Shown here: piece by piece, positions 1-8,737 of the stretch
Layout of the letters: every line of letters begins with the position of its first letter
How positions within the stretch are numbered: the first letter of the stretch is position 1
Program-made: the position numbers and the translations under genes
Notes under the pieces: model-generated
Seen by the model: only the letters and a program-made list of their open reading frames with translations
Database searches by the model: none
What the model was told of the DNA's origin: nothing
From: CADEEV01 sp964442185
GTDB lineage: Bacteria; Acidobacteriota; Vicinamibacteria; Fen-336
Direction of reading: 5' to 3'
DNA: 64,000 nt
NCBI GenBank assembly: GCA_964442185.1
Contig: CAYTWT010000257.1
Coordinates: forward strand, 1 to 64,000

Positions 1-85
1 GGGGCAAGCCCACCTTCCCAACCTGCAAACTAGCCAAGCACGTCTGGCTCCACCGGGAGGAGACTCCGGCAGTGCAATTACACAA

Positions 86-292
86 CTAGCGCTTGAAGGC
101 TGTTTCCAATGTGGGCCAGAGTTTTTCTAGCGTCAGGTTACCTGCCGAAAAAATAACGATCCCATCCGGTTTGGCCTGCCGCGCTGCTTCAATCGCGCGA
201 AAGAGTTTCTCAGGTGGACAAAATCCGGGCGGAAGATCTCGGCGCAATTGAACTAGCGCTGCCGCAAGCTTATCAATCGCTTCGGGCGTGGC
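86..292 (-). CDS. 3' end of an unidentified protein, joined to 16S rRNA
   Basis: A 68-codon open frame runs leftward from the break point in the 16S gene to a TAG at 86-88. It reads as real protein (for example KLFRAIEAARQAKPDG and GIVIFSAGNLT near its end). Its third codon positions are only about half G/C, unlike the strongly G/C-ending codons of every other gene here. Its 5' end is lost where rRNA sequence begins; a TAG at 293-295 lies in the same frame. I do not recognise the family. Bases 1-85 beyond the stop show nothing recognisable. The most likely explanation is that this piece comes from another genome or locus and was joined to the contig in assembly. Confidence 0.5.
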   Translation of the reverse strand, partial: ATPEAIDKLAAALVQLRRDLPPGFCPPEKLFRAIEAARQAKPDGIVIFSAGNLTLEKLWPTLETAFKR

Positions 293-1095
<803 letters not shown>

Positions 1096-1190
1096 AACTC
1101 TACAGACGCTTTCGCGCCCGCTTCGTTACCGAAGAAACTATATGGTCCGTCGGCCGAAATCTCGCTTCGGAATGTGTGCTACCTACCTAG

Positions 1191-1204
1191 TTTTCAAAGA
1201 GCCA
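1191..1204 (-). promoter_or_regulatory. boxA-like antitermination element of the rRNA leader
   Basis: On the minus strand the leader contains GGCTCTTTGAAAAC about 95 nt before the 16S 5' end. This resembles the boxA element (GCTCTTT core) that recruits NusB-S10 antitermination complexes in rRNA leaders. Its place between the promoters and the 16S gene fits; the assignment rests on the motif alone. Confidence 0.5.
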
Positions 1205-1228
1205 CCCCGTTTTTCGGGAACTCGACCA

Positions 1229-1257
1229 GAATACCAAGGCTAACGGCGCCCTGTCAA
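1229..1257 (-). promoter_or_regulatory. rRNA promoter P2 (proximal)
   Basis: On the minus strand, TTGACA (1257-1252) and GTATTC (1234-1229) are separated by exactly 17 nt. The -35 is perfect. The position, about 135 nt before the 16S gene, is typical of an rRNA P2 promoter. Confidence 0.6.
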
Positions 1258-1345
1258 GCATTGGGTCAGGTGTTGATCACGGGAATTACGAACTCGGGGT
1301 ACAACGTCCGGCTGCGACCCGCCTCAACGCCTCCGACAAACCGCA

Positions 1346-1375
1346 AATTTACGACAACCGCACGAGTCTTGTCAA
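1346..1375 (-). promoter_or_regulatory. rRNA promoter P1 (distal)
   Basis: A second minus-strand TTGACA (1375-1370) is followed 18 nt later by TAAATT (1351-1346). With the copy at 1229-1257 it forms a tandem promoter pair about 118 nt apart, as is common for rRNA operons. It begins right after the tyrS stop codon. Confidence 0.55.
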
Positions 1376-1385
1376 GTGCGCTGGA

Positions 1386-2570
1386 TCAGACCTCCGCTTC
1401 GACCCGGACGAAACGTGCCGGCCCGACTTGGAGCACGAAGCTGCTTCCAGGCCCGACTTCGACGAGCGCACCGCCTTCGAGCACGACGCCGTCTCGCCTG
1501 ACGCCACGCTGTTTGACGAGGCGTGCCGCGTCGCTCTTCGACTTCGCGAGGCCCAGTGTCGCGATCAGCTCGTGTAGTTTATAGGAGCCCGTAGCCACGC
1601 GAACCACCCGGGCGTCGCTGGGCGCGCGCCCTTCCTGATGCACACGGCGCCATTCGGACTCGGCGGCGTCGGCCGCCGTGAGCCCGTGAAAGTCGGCCGT
1701 GATGCTCTTGGCGAGGGCCATTTTCGAGGCCATCGGCTCGCCCCTCCTCCGCTCCGCTTCGATCTCGTCTATCGAGAGGTCGGTGAGTAGCGTGAAGTAC
1801 TTCCACATCAGCTCGTCTGAGATCGAAAGCAGCTTCGCGTACATCGGCTGGGGCCGGTCGGTGACACCGACGCAGTTGTCCAGGCTCTTCGACATCTTCT
1901 CGATGCCATCCAGGCCCTCGAGCAGCGGTGTCGTCAGGACCACTTGCGGCTCGAGCCCATAGCTGGGCATGATGTCGCGGCCAACGTTCAGGTTGAAGAG
2001 CTGGTCGGTGCCGCCCAGCTCGACGTCGGCCTTGAGAGCGACGGAATCGTAGGCCTGGGCCAGCGGGTACATGAATTCGTGAACGGAGATCGGCTGCCCG
2101 GTTTCGTAGCGTTGGCGAAAATCGCGTCGCTCGAGCATCCGCGCGACGTTGTAGGTTGCCGCCAGGCGGATGAAGCCGTCCGAGCCAAGCTCACCGAGCC
2201 ACTCCCGGTTGAAGCGGATCTCGGTTTTTTCCTGGTGAAGGATCTTGAAAACCTGTTGCTTATAGGTCTCCGCGTTCGCCTCGATCTGCTGCCGCGTCAA
2301 GGGTGGCCGCGTCTTCGAGCGGCCCGTGGGGTCGCCGATCATGCCCGTGAAATCCCCGATCACGAAGATCACGCGGTGGCCGAGATCCTGGAAGTGCCTC
2401 ATCTTGCGTAGCAGGACCGTGTGGCCCAGGTGCAGGTCCGGGGCCGTTGGGTCGAACCCAACCTTTACCGTGAGGGGCCTGCTGCGGGCGAGCTTGGCCG
2501 TGAGCGCTTGGGCGGTGACGACGTCGACGCAGCCCTTGGTGAGGTAGGCGCAGGCCTCGGCCGGGTTCAT
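1386..2570 (-). CDS. tyrS: Tyrosyl-tRNA synthetase
   Basis: Charges tRNA-Tyr with tyrosine in the cytoplasm. The 394-residue protein has the class I signatures HLGH (residues 47-50) and KMSKS (225-229), the tyrosine-pocket region with ELGGTDQ (184-190), and a C-terminal S4 RNA-binding domain from about residue 330 (YKLHELIATLGLAKSK). The open frame continues upstream into purN, but homology begins at the ATG at 2570. That ATG overlaps the purN stop by 4 nt (ATGA), so the two are probably translationally coupled. It is the last gene of a purM-purN-tyrS run, an unusual partnership of purine synthesis and tRNA charging. The rRNA promoters follow directly. Confidence 0.96.
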   Translation of the reverse strand: MNPAEACAYLTKGCVDVVTAQALTAKLARSRPLTVKVGFDPTAPDLHLGHTVLLRKMRHFQDLGHRVIFVIGDFTGMIGDPTGRSKTRPPLTRQQIEANAETYKQQVFKILHQEKTEIRFNREWLGELGSDGFIRLAATYNVARMLERRDFRQRYETGQPISVHEFMYPLAQAYDSVALKADVELGGTDQLFNLNVGRDIMPSYGLEPQVVLTTPLLEGLDGIEKMSKSLDNCVGVTDRPQPMYAKLLSISDELMWKYFTLLTDLSIDEIEAERRRGEPMASKMALAKSITADFHGLTAADAAESEWRRVHQEGRAPSDARVVRVATGSYKLHELIATLGLAKSKSDAARLVKQRGVRRDGVVLEGGALVEVGPGSSFVLQVGPARFVRVEAEV

Positions 2571-3178
2571 GTGGCCTCCAGCATGAGGCGCCGACCCTCG
2601 ATCCGATAGCGCCCCTCGAGCAGCGTGCGGACGGCGCGCGGATAGATCCGGTGCTCGGCTTCGAGGATGCGCGCGGCGAGGCTCGCCGCCGTGTCGTCGT
2701 CGCGGACGGCGACTGCCTCCTGCATCACGATCGGGCCGCTGTCGAGGCCTTCGTCCACGAAGTGAACGGTGGCGCCGCTCACCTTGACGCCGTAGTCCAA
2801 GGCCTGCCTGGGGGCCTCGAGCCCCGGGAATGCCGGCAGGAGGGACGGGTGGACGTTCAGGATGCGGTCCTTGAAGGCGCGCACGAAGGCGGGGCACAGG
2901 AGGCGCATGAAGCCGGCGAGGCAAACGAGGTCCACGCCGTGGTGGTTCAGAAACGCCTCGATCTCCCGGTCGTAGTCCTCGTGGAGGCGCCCCCGGTGGT
3001 CCCGGAAGGCGCTGGGGATTCCCGCCTTGCGGGCGCGCTCCAGGCCCTCCGCCGACTCCACGTTGGAGAAGACCAGGCTGATCTCGCCTCCCAGCCGGCC
3101 GGCCGTGGCGGCGTCGATGAGAGCCTGCAGGTTCGAGCCGCGCCCGCTGATCAGGACGCCGACGCGTCTTGGGCTCAC
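2567..3178 (-). CDS. purN: Phosphoribosylglycinamide formyltransferase
   Basis: Third step of de novo purine synthesis: transfers a formyl group from 10-formyltetrahydrofolate to GAR. The 203-residue protein has the phosphate-binding ISGRGSNLQAL near residues 10-20 and the catalytic triad: Asn108 and His110 in NVHPSLLP, and Asp146 in DEGLDSGPI. These match E. coli Asn106, His108 and Asp144. The start is GTG at 3178, overlapping the purM stop by 4 nt (GTGA), and the stop overlaps tyrS in the same way. Length is normal for the family. Confidence 0.96.
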   Translation of the reverse strand: MSPRRVGVLISGRGSNLQALIDAATAGRLGGEISLVFSNVESAEGLERARKAGIPSAFRDHRGRLHEDYDREIEAFLNHHGVDLVCLAGFMRLLCPAFVRAFKDRILNVHPSLLPAFPGLEAPRQALDYGVKVSGATVHFVDEGLDSGPIVMQEAVAVRDDDTAASLAARILEAEHRIYPRAVRTLLEGRYRIEGRRLMLEAT

Positions 3179-4191
3179 TCGAAGACGACGCCGCCGCCGC
3201 TCGCGACGGACCCGATCACGAAGCTCGTCTCGCCGCGACGCTCCAGGGAGTGCTCCACGTCGTGAAGATCCTCGGGCGAAACGACGACGATCATGCCGAT
3301 GCCCATGTTGAAGGTGCGGAACATCTCCTCATCAGCGACCCGCCCGCCCTGCTGGATCAGTCGAAACAGGGCAGGAACCTCCCACGAGCCGCGCCGGATC
3401 CGGGCCCCGAGGCCGCCCGGAAGAACACGCGGGAGGTTGCCCTGAAACCCGCCCCCGGTCAGGTGACACAGGGCCCGTATCTTGCGGCGTTCGAGAAGCG
3501 GCTCGAGTGGCGCCAGATACGAGCGGTGGGGGGCGAGGAGCGCCTTGCCCACGGTCGTGCCGAGCTCTGCGAGGTAGCTGTCGACCTGGTGTCCGAGCGT
3601 CTCGAAGAACACCTTGCGGGCCAGGGAATAGCCATTCGTGTGGAGGCCCGCGGAAGGCAGCCCGAGCAATACGTCGCCTGCTCGAACGCCCGCGGGCAGC
3701 GCCCGCGGGCGGTCCACGACGCCAACGATGAACCCCGCCAGGTCGTAGTCGTCGGGGGCGTAGGTCCCCGGCATCTCGGCCGTTTCGCCACCGATGAGCG
3801 GGCAGCCGAACTCGCTGCAGGCGCGCGCGAAGCCGGAAACGATGGCGGCCACCTTCTCCGGATCCATCTGACCGAGCGCTATGTAGTCGAGGAAGAACAG
3901 GGGTACGGCGCCCTGAACCAGAATGTCGTTCACGCAGTGGGCCACGAGGTCATAGCCGACGGTGTCGTGGATGCCCGCCATCACCGCCACCTTGATCTTT
4001 GTCCCGACGCCGTCGGTCGAGGCGACGAGCACCGGCTCCCGGTAGCGCCCGAGATCGGGCCGGAAGCTGCCGCCGAAGGCGCCGATCTCGGAGAGCACCC
4101 CTGCGTTGAACGTGCTGCGGGCCAGGGTCCTGATCTTGTCCTTCGCGACGGCGGCGGCGGAGATGTCTACGCCCGCGGCCTTGTAGTCCAT
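3175..4191 (-). CDS. purM: Phosphoribosylformylglycinamidine cyclo-ligase (AIR synthetase)
   Basis: Fifth step of purine synthesis: ATP-dependent closure of FGAM to AIR. The 338-residue protein has the AIR-synthase layout: the N-terminal ATP-binding half with STDGVGTKIKVA and DILVQGAVPLFFLDY, then the conserved GCPLIGGETAEMPG and LTGGGFQGNLPR. It belongs to the same fold superfamily as SelD, which is also in this window. It starts with ATG at 4191 and opens the purM-purN-tyrS run; the only start candidate upstream is in the bcp divergent region. Confidence 0.96.
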   Translation of the reverse strand: MDYKAAGVDISAAAVAKDKIRTLARSTFNAGVLSEIGAFGGSFRPDLGRYREPVLVASTDGVGTKIKVAVMAGIHDTVGYDLVAHCVNDILVQGAVPLFFLDYIALGQMDPEKVAAIVSGFARACSEFGCPLIGGETAEMPGTYAPDDYDLAGFIVGVVDRPRALPAGVRAGDVLLGLPSAGLHTNGYSLARKVFFETLGHQVDSYLAELGTTVGKALLAPHRSYLAPLEPLLERRKIRALCHLTGGGFQGNLPRVLPGGLGARIRRGSWEVPALFRLIQQGGRVADEEMFRTFNMGIGMIVVVSPEDLHDVEHSLERRGETSFVIGSVASGGGVVFE

Positions 4192-4201
4192 GCGGAGCGG
4201 G

Positions 4202-4249
4202 ATTCTATCACCGCGGCTCTTGCCGGCCGCGGAATGGCGGCGTTAAGAT
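4202..4249. promoter_or_regulatory. Divergent promoters for purM (left) and bcp (right)
   Basis: Rightward, TTGCCG (4220-4225), an 18-nt spacer and TAAGAT (4244-4249) fit a sigma-70 promoter for bcp. Leftward, an extended -10 TGATAGAAT covers 4210-4202 in front of purM, with no good -35. Both are motif-based guesses in the only gap between the divergent genes. Confidence 0.35.
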
Positions 4250-4277
4250 CCGTCCTGGAACAGCGGAAGGAGCCTAC

Positions 4278-4739
4278 GTGATCAAGGCAGGCCAGAAAGC
4301 ACCCGGGTTCTCGCTGCCGTCGTCGGAGGGCGGCGAGGTTTCGCTCAAGAGCCTGAAGGGCAAGGCGGTCGTTCTCTACTTCTATCCGAAGGACGACACG
4401 CCCGGTTGCACGCGCGAGGCGTGCGCCTTCCGTGACGCCCAGGCGGCGATCAAGAAGACGGGCGCGGTGGTGCTCGGCGTGAGCCCCGACTCGCTCGAGG
4501 CTCATGCCAAGTTCACGGCGAAGCACAGGCTGAACTTCCCGCTGCTCTCCGATCCCGACAAGGCCGTCGCCAAAAAATACGGGGCGTTCGGCGAAAAGGT
4601 CCTGTACGGCAGGAGGATGATGGGGATGATCCGCTCGACCTTCGTCATCGACGGTGCGGGTGTCGTGAGGAAAGTGTTTCCGCGCGTGAAGGTGGACGGG
4701 CACGACGGCAAGGTCCTCGCGGTTCTCCAGGAGTTGTGA
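4278..4739 (+). CDS. bcp: Thiol peroxidase, BCP/PrxQ-type peroxiredoxin
   Basis: Reduces hydrogen peroxide and organic hydroperoxides in the cytoplasm using thioredoxin. The 153-residue protein is a thioredoxin-fold AhpC-TSA domain with the PrxQ hallmark of two cysteines five apart in DTPGCTREACAFRD: Cys44 peroxidatic, Cys49 resolving. The conserved SPDSLEAHAKF and FPLLSDPDK follow. The start is GTG at 4278, preceded by GGAAGGAG at good distance. It faces purM across an 86-nt promoter region. Confidence 0.95.
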   Translation: MIKAGQKAPGFSLPSSEGGEVSLKSLKGKAVVLYFYPKDDTPGCTREACAFRDAQAAIKKTGAVVLGVSPDSLEAHAKFTAKHRLNFPLLSDPDKAVAKKYGAFGEKVLYGRRMMGMIRSTFVIDGAGVVRKVFPRVKVDGHDGKVLAVLQEL

Positions 4740-4764
4740 GCGCCGCCGGCGGAAGGGGCGGCGC
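4740..4764 (+). terminator. GC-rich hairpin after bcp
   Basis: A perfect 8-bp stem, GCGCCGCC (4740-4747) with GGCGGCGC (4757-4764), starts at the base after the bcp stop. No T-run follows, so it may stabilise the 3' end or act weakly rather than be a full intrinsic terminator. Confidence 0.3.
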
Positions 4765-4842
4765 GGACGCCCGGCCCTTTGGGGCTGCGGCCCAGCCGCT
4801 CAGGAATCTGGCCCGCTATGTGATCGCGAGAAGGAGACAGGC

Positions 4843-4869
4843 ATGCAAGAGCGAGGACGCCAGCAATGA
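4843..4869 (+). CDS. Possible 8-codon leader peptide (MQERGRQQ)
   Basis: An AAGGAG ribosome-binding site (4831-4836) is followed at 4843 by ATG and eight codons (MQERGRQQ), ending in TGA at 4867-4869. That TGA overlaps the ATG of the small zinc-ribbon gene (ATGA, 4866-4869). The zinc-ribbon gene has no good ribosome-binding site of its own, so this mini-frame may deliver ribosomes to it by termination-reinitiation. It could also be chance; nothing in the peptide suggests a sensing role. Confidence 0.35.
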   Translation: MQERGRQQ

Positions 4870-5021
4870 CATGCTGTCCGGAGTGTCAAGCGGACCTGGA
4901 GCTGGACGGCTACGAGCTCGACGTGGGGGAGACGATCCACTGCCCGGAATGCGCCATCGAGTTACGCGTGGCCTCGAGCGAGCCGATGAGCGTCACGCTC
5001 GCCGACCCCGAAGAAGGCTAG
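4866..5021 (+). CDS. Small LysW-like zinc-ribbon protein
   Basis: A 51-residue acidic protein with two cysteine knuckles, MTCCPECQ at the N-terminus and HCPEC at residues 25-29, separated by a LELDGYELDVGE stretch. This matches the zinc-ribbon half of LysW/ArgW carrier proteins. It lacks the EDWGE tail whose terminal glutamate carries lysine or arginine intermediates and ends in DPEEG, so an amino-acid carrier role is unlikely. It may be a structural zinc ribbon or adaptor. The gene starts at an ATG overlapping the end of a mini-frame. It converges on the STAS gene, with 7 nt between their stops. Confidence 0.7.
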   Translation: MTCCPECQADLELDGYELDVGETIHCPECAIELRVASSEPMSVTLADPEEG

Positions 5022-5028
5022 TAGGCGG

Positions 5029-5373
5029 TCAGCGGGACGCGAAGTGCGCGAAGGCGGCCGATTCGTCCTGGTAGAGTTCGAAGCTCGGTAGCAGCTTCGA
5101 GATGAACAGCGTCGACTGGACGCGTTCGCTGGCGCTCAGCAGCGCCAGCCTCGCGCCGAGCCGATTGGCGGTGCGCAGCCCAGCGACGAGTTCCCCGACC
5201 CCGGCCGAGTCCATGAAGGACACGCCGGACAGATTCAGAAGAATCTTCTTCCAGTTCTCGGCGAGCAGCTCGTCGATCGTCTCGCGCAGGATCTGGTCGC
5301 CGAGCCCTGCGGTCAGCTTGCCCTCGAGGTCGACGATCACGACATCGCCGGACTTGCGAATCTCCACGTGCAT
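5029..5373 (-). CDS. STAS-domain anti-sigma factor antagonist
   Basis: A single-domain 114-residue STAS protein of the SpoIIAA/RsbV type. Such proteins bind an anti-sigma kinase and are switched off by phosphorylation of one serine. The conserved loop reads FMDSAGVGEL, with the predicted phosphoserine at Ser56. No RsbW-type kinase lies nearby, so its partner is unknown. It follows ppiD by 14 nt on the same strand and may be co-transcribed. A second STAS protein of the same build is at 61567-61932. Confidence 0.88.
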   Translation of the reverse strand: MHVEIRKSGDVVIVDLEGKLTAGLGDQILRETIDELLAENWKKILLNLSGVSFMDSAGVGELVAGLRTANRLGARLALLSASERVQSTLFISKLLPSFELYQDESAAFAHFASR

Positions 5374-5387
5374 GGCGTGCCGCCAGT

Positions 5388-7313
5388 CTAGCTCACGAGG
5401 CGACGGAACACTTCGGGGCGACGCTCCACGACGAGCTTCTTGCGCGCCGCGTCGATAAAGGCCTGAAACAGCTGCCCTTGCTTCTCCGCGCGCAACGCGG
5501 CTGTGATGGCGTCCTTCTGCTGCTGGAACGCAACGGGCTCGAAGGCCTGCTTCTCGAGCACGCGGAGCACTGCGTAGCCCGCCGCAACAGCCACGGGCTC
5601 GGAGAGCGTCTTGGCGGGCAATGCGAAGGCGGCCTCGTCGAGGCTGGCGCTCGTGCCTAGGTCGCCGATCGGCTGGCCGCGGCCGACGAAGGACGGCGTT
5701 TCTTTGCGCACCAGGCCCGCCGCCGTGGCGGCTTTGTCGAGCCCCGCCGCCTCGGCCTTGGCGAGGATCTCGGCCGCCTGCGCGCGGGCCTTCACGCGCG
5801 CACGATCGAGGATGAGATCGGCCTTCACCTCATCCTGCACCTCCTTCAGTTCCGGCACTCGCGGCGGCTCAATCTCGGCGAGAGAAATGAGGGCGAAGCC
5901 TTGCGGGACGGGGAAGGCTTCCTTCTCGATGTCGCCCTTCTTCATCTCGAAAGCGCGCGCGACGATCGCCGGCGAGCCGAGTGGCGCGGCCACTTCGCCC
6001 CGGGCGATGGGTGCGCTCTTGGCGACGGCGAGGCCCTGCGCCCGGGCGGCCTCCTCGAGCGTGCGCCGGTTGCGCAGTGCTCCGGCGACGGCTTCGGCCT
6101 GGGTCGCTGCCAAGGCCTGGACGCGATCCAGCGTGAGGCGCTGGCGGATCTGCTCCTTCACCTGGGGGAGCGGGCGAAGCGCCTCCTCACGCCGCGATGC
6201 GACGCGGATGATGTGATAGCCGTAGTTCGTCTTCACGAGCTCCGACGTCGTTCCAGGAGCCTGCGAGAACGCCGCGTTTTCGAACTCGGGCACCATGCTC
6301 CCGCGCGCGAAACAGGAGAGCTCTCCACCCTGGGCCGCTGAGCCCTTGTCTTCGGATGAAGCCTTGGCAAGCGCGGCAAAGTCGGCGCCGGCCGTGAGCT
6401 TCGCAAGCAGACCCTCGGCGATCTTCTTCGCCTCCGCGTCGGCGTGACCCTGCGCGTCCTCGGGCGCGGCCTTGACCTTCACCAGGATGTGGCTGGCGCA
6501 GGTCTGCTCGGGCTCGCGGAATTCCTCCTTGTGCTCGCTATAGTCCGCTTCGAGTTCGGCCTCGGTCACGCTCACGCGGCTCCGTAGCGTCTCGCCATCA
6601 ACGAGCACATAGGAAAGCACACGACGCTCGGGAATCTTGTAGCGGTCCTTTTGCGCCTCGAAGCGCGCCACGACGTCTGCGTCGCTCACCACCACCTGGG
6701 GCCGGAAGCGCGCCGCATCGACCAGCACGTACTCCGCCTTCAGTTGCTCGGTGCGCCGGCGGAACTCGCGCTCCACTTCGCCGGGGCTGACGCTCAGGCC
6801 CGAGGCCACGAGTGCCCTGAGCTTCTTGCGCAGGAGGTTGCCGCGGACGGCGTTTTCGAATTCCTCCACCGTCATCCCGCGCAGCTCGAGAACGCGGCGG
6901 ATCTCGGCCGTGCCGATGAAGTGACCGTCGCGCTGGTACTCGGCCGCAGTCGCGATCTCGCGCGCCACGGCTTCGTCGTCGACAGTGATTCCGAGCCGCC
7001 TCGCCTCGAGGGCGATGACGCGATCGGCGACGAGGCCCTCGAGGACCTGATCCTCGAGCCCGAGGCGCTTGAGCATGGCGGCATCGAGCCGGCCTGGATA
7101 CATGCGCTCGTACGCCTGGCGCTGGCGCAGGTAGTCGCGCTGGAATTCGCCTGCCGTGATCGGAAGCCCTCCCACTGAGGCGAGCGTTTCCCCCGGGCTG
7201 CCAGCCTGGGCGCCCTGGAAGGCTGGGATGTACAGGATGATGAAAGCGGCGATCACCAGCCAGAGGAAGACGTAAAGCCACCGCTGGTGACGCCTCATGT
7301 AGCTGAGGGCCAT
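5388..7313 (-). CDS. ppiD: PpiD-type membrane-anchored periplasmic chaperone
   Basis: Helps outer-membrane and periplasmic proteins fold at the exit of the Sec translocon. The 641-residue protein starts with a short cytoplasmic segment and one membrane helix (residues 13-31, WLYVFLWLVIAAFIILYIP). Then come a SurA-N-like chaperone domain, one parvulin domain (starting near ASHILVKVK and ending NYGYHIIRV) and a second degenerate parvulin-like region. Size and order match E. coli PpiD (623 aa). The open frame extends 72 codons further upstream, but ATG at 7313 has AGGAG just before it and begins the anchor. It is divergent from the FecR-domain gene. Confidence 0.9.
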   Translation of the reverse strand: MALSYMRRHQRWLYVFLWLVIAAFIILYIPAFQGAQAGSPGETLASVGGLPITAGEFQRDYLRQRQAYERMYPGRLDAAMLKRLGLEDQVLEGLVADRVIALEARRLGITVDDEAVAREIATAAEYQRDGHFIGTAEIRRVLELRGMTVEEFENAVRGNLLRKKLRALVASGLSVSPGEVEREFRRRTEQLKAEYVLVDAARFRPQVVVSDADVVARFEAQKDRYKIPERRVLSYVLVDGETLRSRVSVTEAELEADYSEHKEEFREPEQTCASHILVKVKAAPEDAQGHADAEAKKIAEGLLAKLTAGADFAALAKASSEDKGSAAQGGELSCFARGSMVPEFENAAFSQAPGTTSELVKTNYGYHIIRVASRREEALRPLPQVKEQIRQRLTLDRVQALAATQAEAVAGALRNRRTLEEAARAQGLAVAKSAPIARGEVAAPLGSPAIVARAFEMKKGDIEKEAFPVPQGFALISLAEIEPPRVPELKEVQDEVKADLILDRARVKARAQAAEILAKAEAAGLDKAATAAGLVRKETPSFVGRGQPIGDLGTSASLDEAAFALPAKTLSEPVAVAAGYAVLRVLEKQAFEPVAFQQQKDAITAALRAEKQGQLFQAFIDAARKKLVVERRPEVFRRLVS

Positions 7314-7357
7314 CTCGACTCCTGGGGTCGGCCACCGAGTGTGCCGACAAAACGATG

Positions 7358-7426
7358 ATTCTAACGCCCTCCTCGGAGCCCCGCAAGCGGCCTCCGTTGC
7401 GTGGTCGCGGCAGGCTGCCGTATAAT
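7358..7426. promoter_or_regulatory. Divergent promoters for ppiD and the FecR-domain gene
   Basis: Leftward: TTGCGG (7386-7381), 17-nt spacer, TAGAAT (7363-7358), in front of ppiD. Rightward: TTGCGT (7397-7402), 18-nt spacer, a perfect TATAAT (7421-7426), in front of the FecR-domain gene. The two -35 boxes are only about 10 nt apart, back to back, so the two transcription units may influence each other. Confidence 0.55.
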
Positions 7427-7470
7427 TCCCTGTTCTGTAAGTCCCTAAGACTGAAGAGATTCCGCTTCCC

Positions 7471-8736
7471 ATGGCACTTGGCAAGAAGAGAGAAGAACGG
7501 GCCCAGGACGATCTCCTCGATTGGTTCACGATCTCGTATCGAACCCTGTGGCTGGTGCTCGCGGCTGTGCTAGGGCTCGCCGGGAGTGGCGTGTACGTTC
7601 TCTACTTCCGCGACAAGGCGCCAGCGGTGAAGCCCGAACCCGAAAGGCCCGCGGCGACGACGGCCCATTTCACGACGCTCGAAGGCAGCGTCAAGGTCAA
7701 GCCCGTCGGCACTTTCGAATGGGTCACCGCGGATCGGAGCTTCGCACTCAAGAAGAGCGACCTGGTTCGCACTGGACCGGGCGCCGCCGCCGAGATTCAG
7801 TTCTTCGACGGCACGGTCGTGCACGTGCGCCCCGACAGTCTGATCACGATCGAGGAGACTTCCGAGGATCCCTCGACGAAGACGCGCAAGATCAAGTGGC
7901 ACATCTCCTCGGGTGAGACGATCTTCCAGACCGTGCGCAAGAACGTGCCGGACAGCGAGACGGAGGTCTCGACACCCACCGCGAGCGGCACGGTCGGCGA
8001 GCTGTCGAACGTCGCGGTCCGGGTCACGGAGACGGGAGACAGCGACTTCCGGCTCTTCGCCGGCACGGGTCGCGTCGAGACCAAGACTGGACAGAGCTAC
8101 GACCTCGGCTCGAACGAGGCGGTCAGGGTCGATGCCTCAGGCAAGGCCGGCCCCAAGCTGCTCCTGCCGGCCATACCGGTTCCGCTGGCACCCCCGCACC
8201 AGGCCGAGATCACCTACCCGAACCCCAACATCGCGACGACGCTGCTCGCGTGGAAGCCTGCGGAGGGCTCTTCGAGCTATCACGTGATGGTGGACTACAG
8301 CCCCCATTTCAACCGGCCGTTCGTGGATCGCAAGGGGCTGCTCGACAACTCCGTGGAGTTGCGCGGCCTGGACGTGGGCAAGTACTACTGGCGCGTTGCC
8401 GCGCTCGACAAGACCGGGGAAGAGGGCGAGTTCTCGGCGTTCGCGCGCTTCACCGTTCTTTCCGCGGCACAGGGCGCCCATGGCGACGGTCCGCCGCCGC
8501 CGCTCGTGATCGAGCCGCTCGACACGCGCCAGAACCTCGTGCAAGTGAAAGGCCGCACCGAGCCCGGCGCGACGCTCACGGTCAACGGCGAGCGCATGGA
8601 GGTCGAAGGCGACGGCTCGTTCAACGACTGGATCACGCTCCAGAAGCCGGGCCGGCAGATCGTCGTGATCCGCGCCACGGGTCTCAACGGCGGTGTCAGC
8701 GAGCGCAAGGTTGCCGTCGTCGTGGTGAGCTACTGA
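7471..8736 (+). CDS. Membrane-anchored FecR-domain protein with FN3/Ig-like C-terminus
   Basis: A 421-residue cell-envelope protein. A basic cytoplasmic N-terminus leads to one membrane helix (about residues 26-46). Next comes a FecR domain (about 65-200, with LVRTGPGAAAEIQFFDGT and TPTASGTVGE). A fibronectin-III-like segment (about 240-330, KYYWRVAALDKTG) and a final Ig-like bacterial domain (about 350-418, VKGRTEPGATLTVNGE) follow. Here the FecR domain faces the periplasm as part of a longer beta-rich exterior, and no ECF sigma gene is adjacent, so a classic iron-signalling role is not indicated. It is followed after 1 nt by a diguanylate cyclase gene, so the pair may form a signalling unit. 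The function is inferred only. Confidence 0.75.
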   Translation: MALGKKREERAQDDLLDWFTISYRTLWLVLAAVLGLAGSGVYVLYFRDKAPAVKPEPERPAATTAHFTTLEGSVKVKPVGTFEWVTADRSFALKKSDLVRTGPGAAAEIQFFDGTVVHVRPDSLITIEETSEDPSTKTRKIKWHISSGETIFQTVRKNVPDSETEVSTPTASGTVGELSNVAVRVTETGDSDFRLFAGTGRVETKTGQSYDLGSNEAVRVDASGKAGPKLLLPAIPVPLAPPHQAEITYPNPNIATTLLAWKPAEGSSSYHVMVDYSPHFNRPFVDRKGLLDNSVELRGLDVGKYYWRVAALDKTGEEGEFSAFARFTVLSAAQGAHGDGPPPPLVIEPLDTRQNLVQVKGRTEPGATLTVNGERMEVEGDGSFNDWITLQKPGRQIVVIRATGLNGGVSERKVAVVVVSY

Positions 8737-8737
8737 G

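Noticed and set aside
3169..4281. Long plus-strand open frame of 370 codons
   Set aside because: It is the antisense of purM, a typical GC-rich shadow; the product is compositionally odd and has no recognisable domain.
4736..5074. 112-codon plus frame after bcp
   Set aside because: It is out of frame with the convincing 51-residue zinc-ribbon gene, and its product is low-complexity and arginine-rich.
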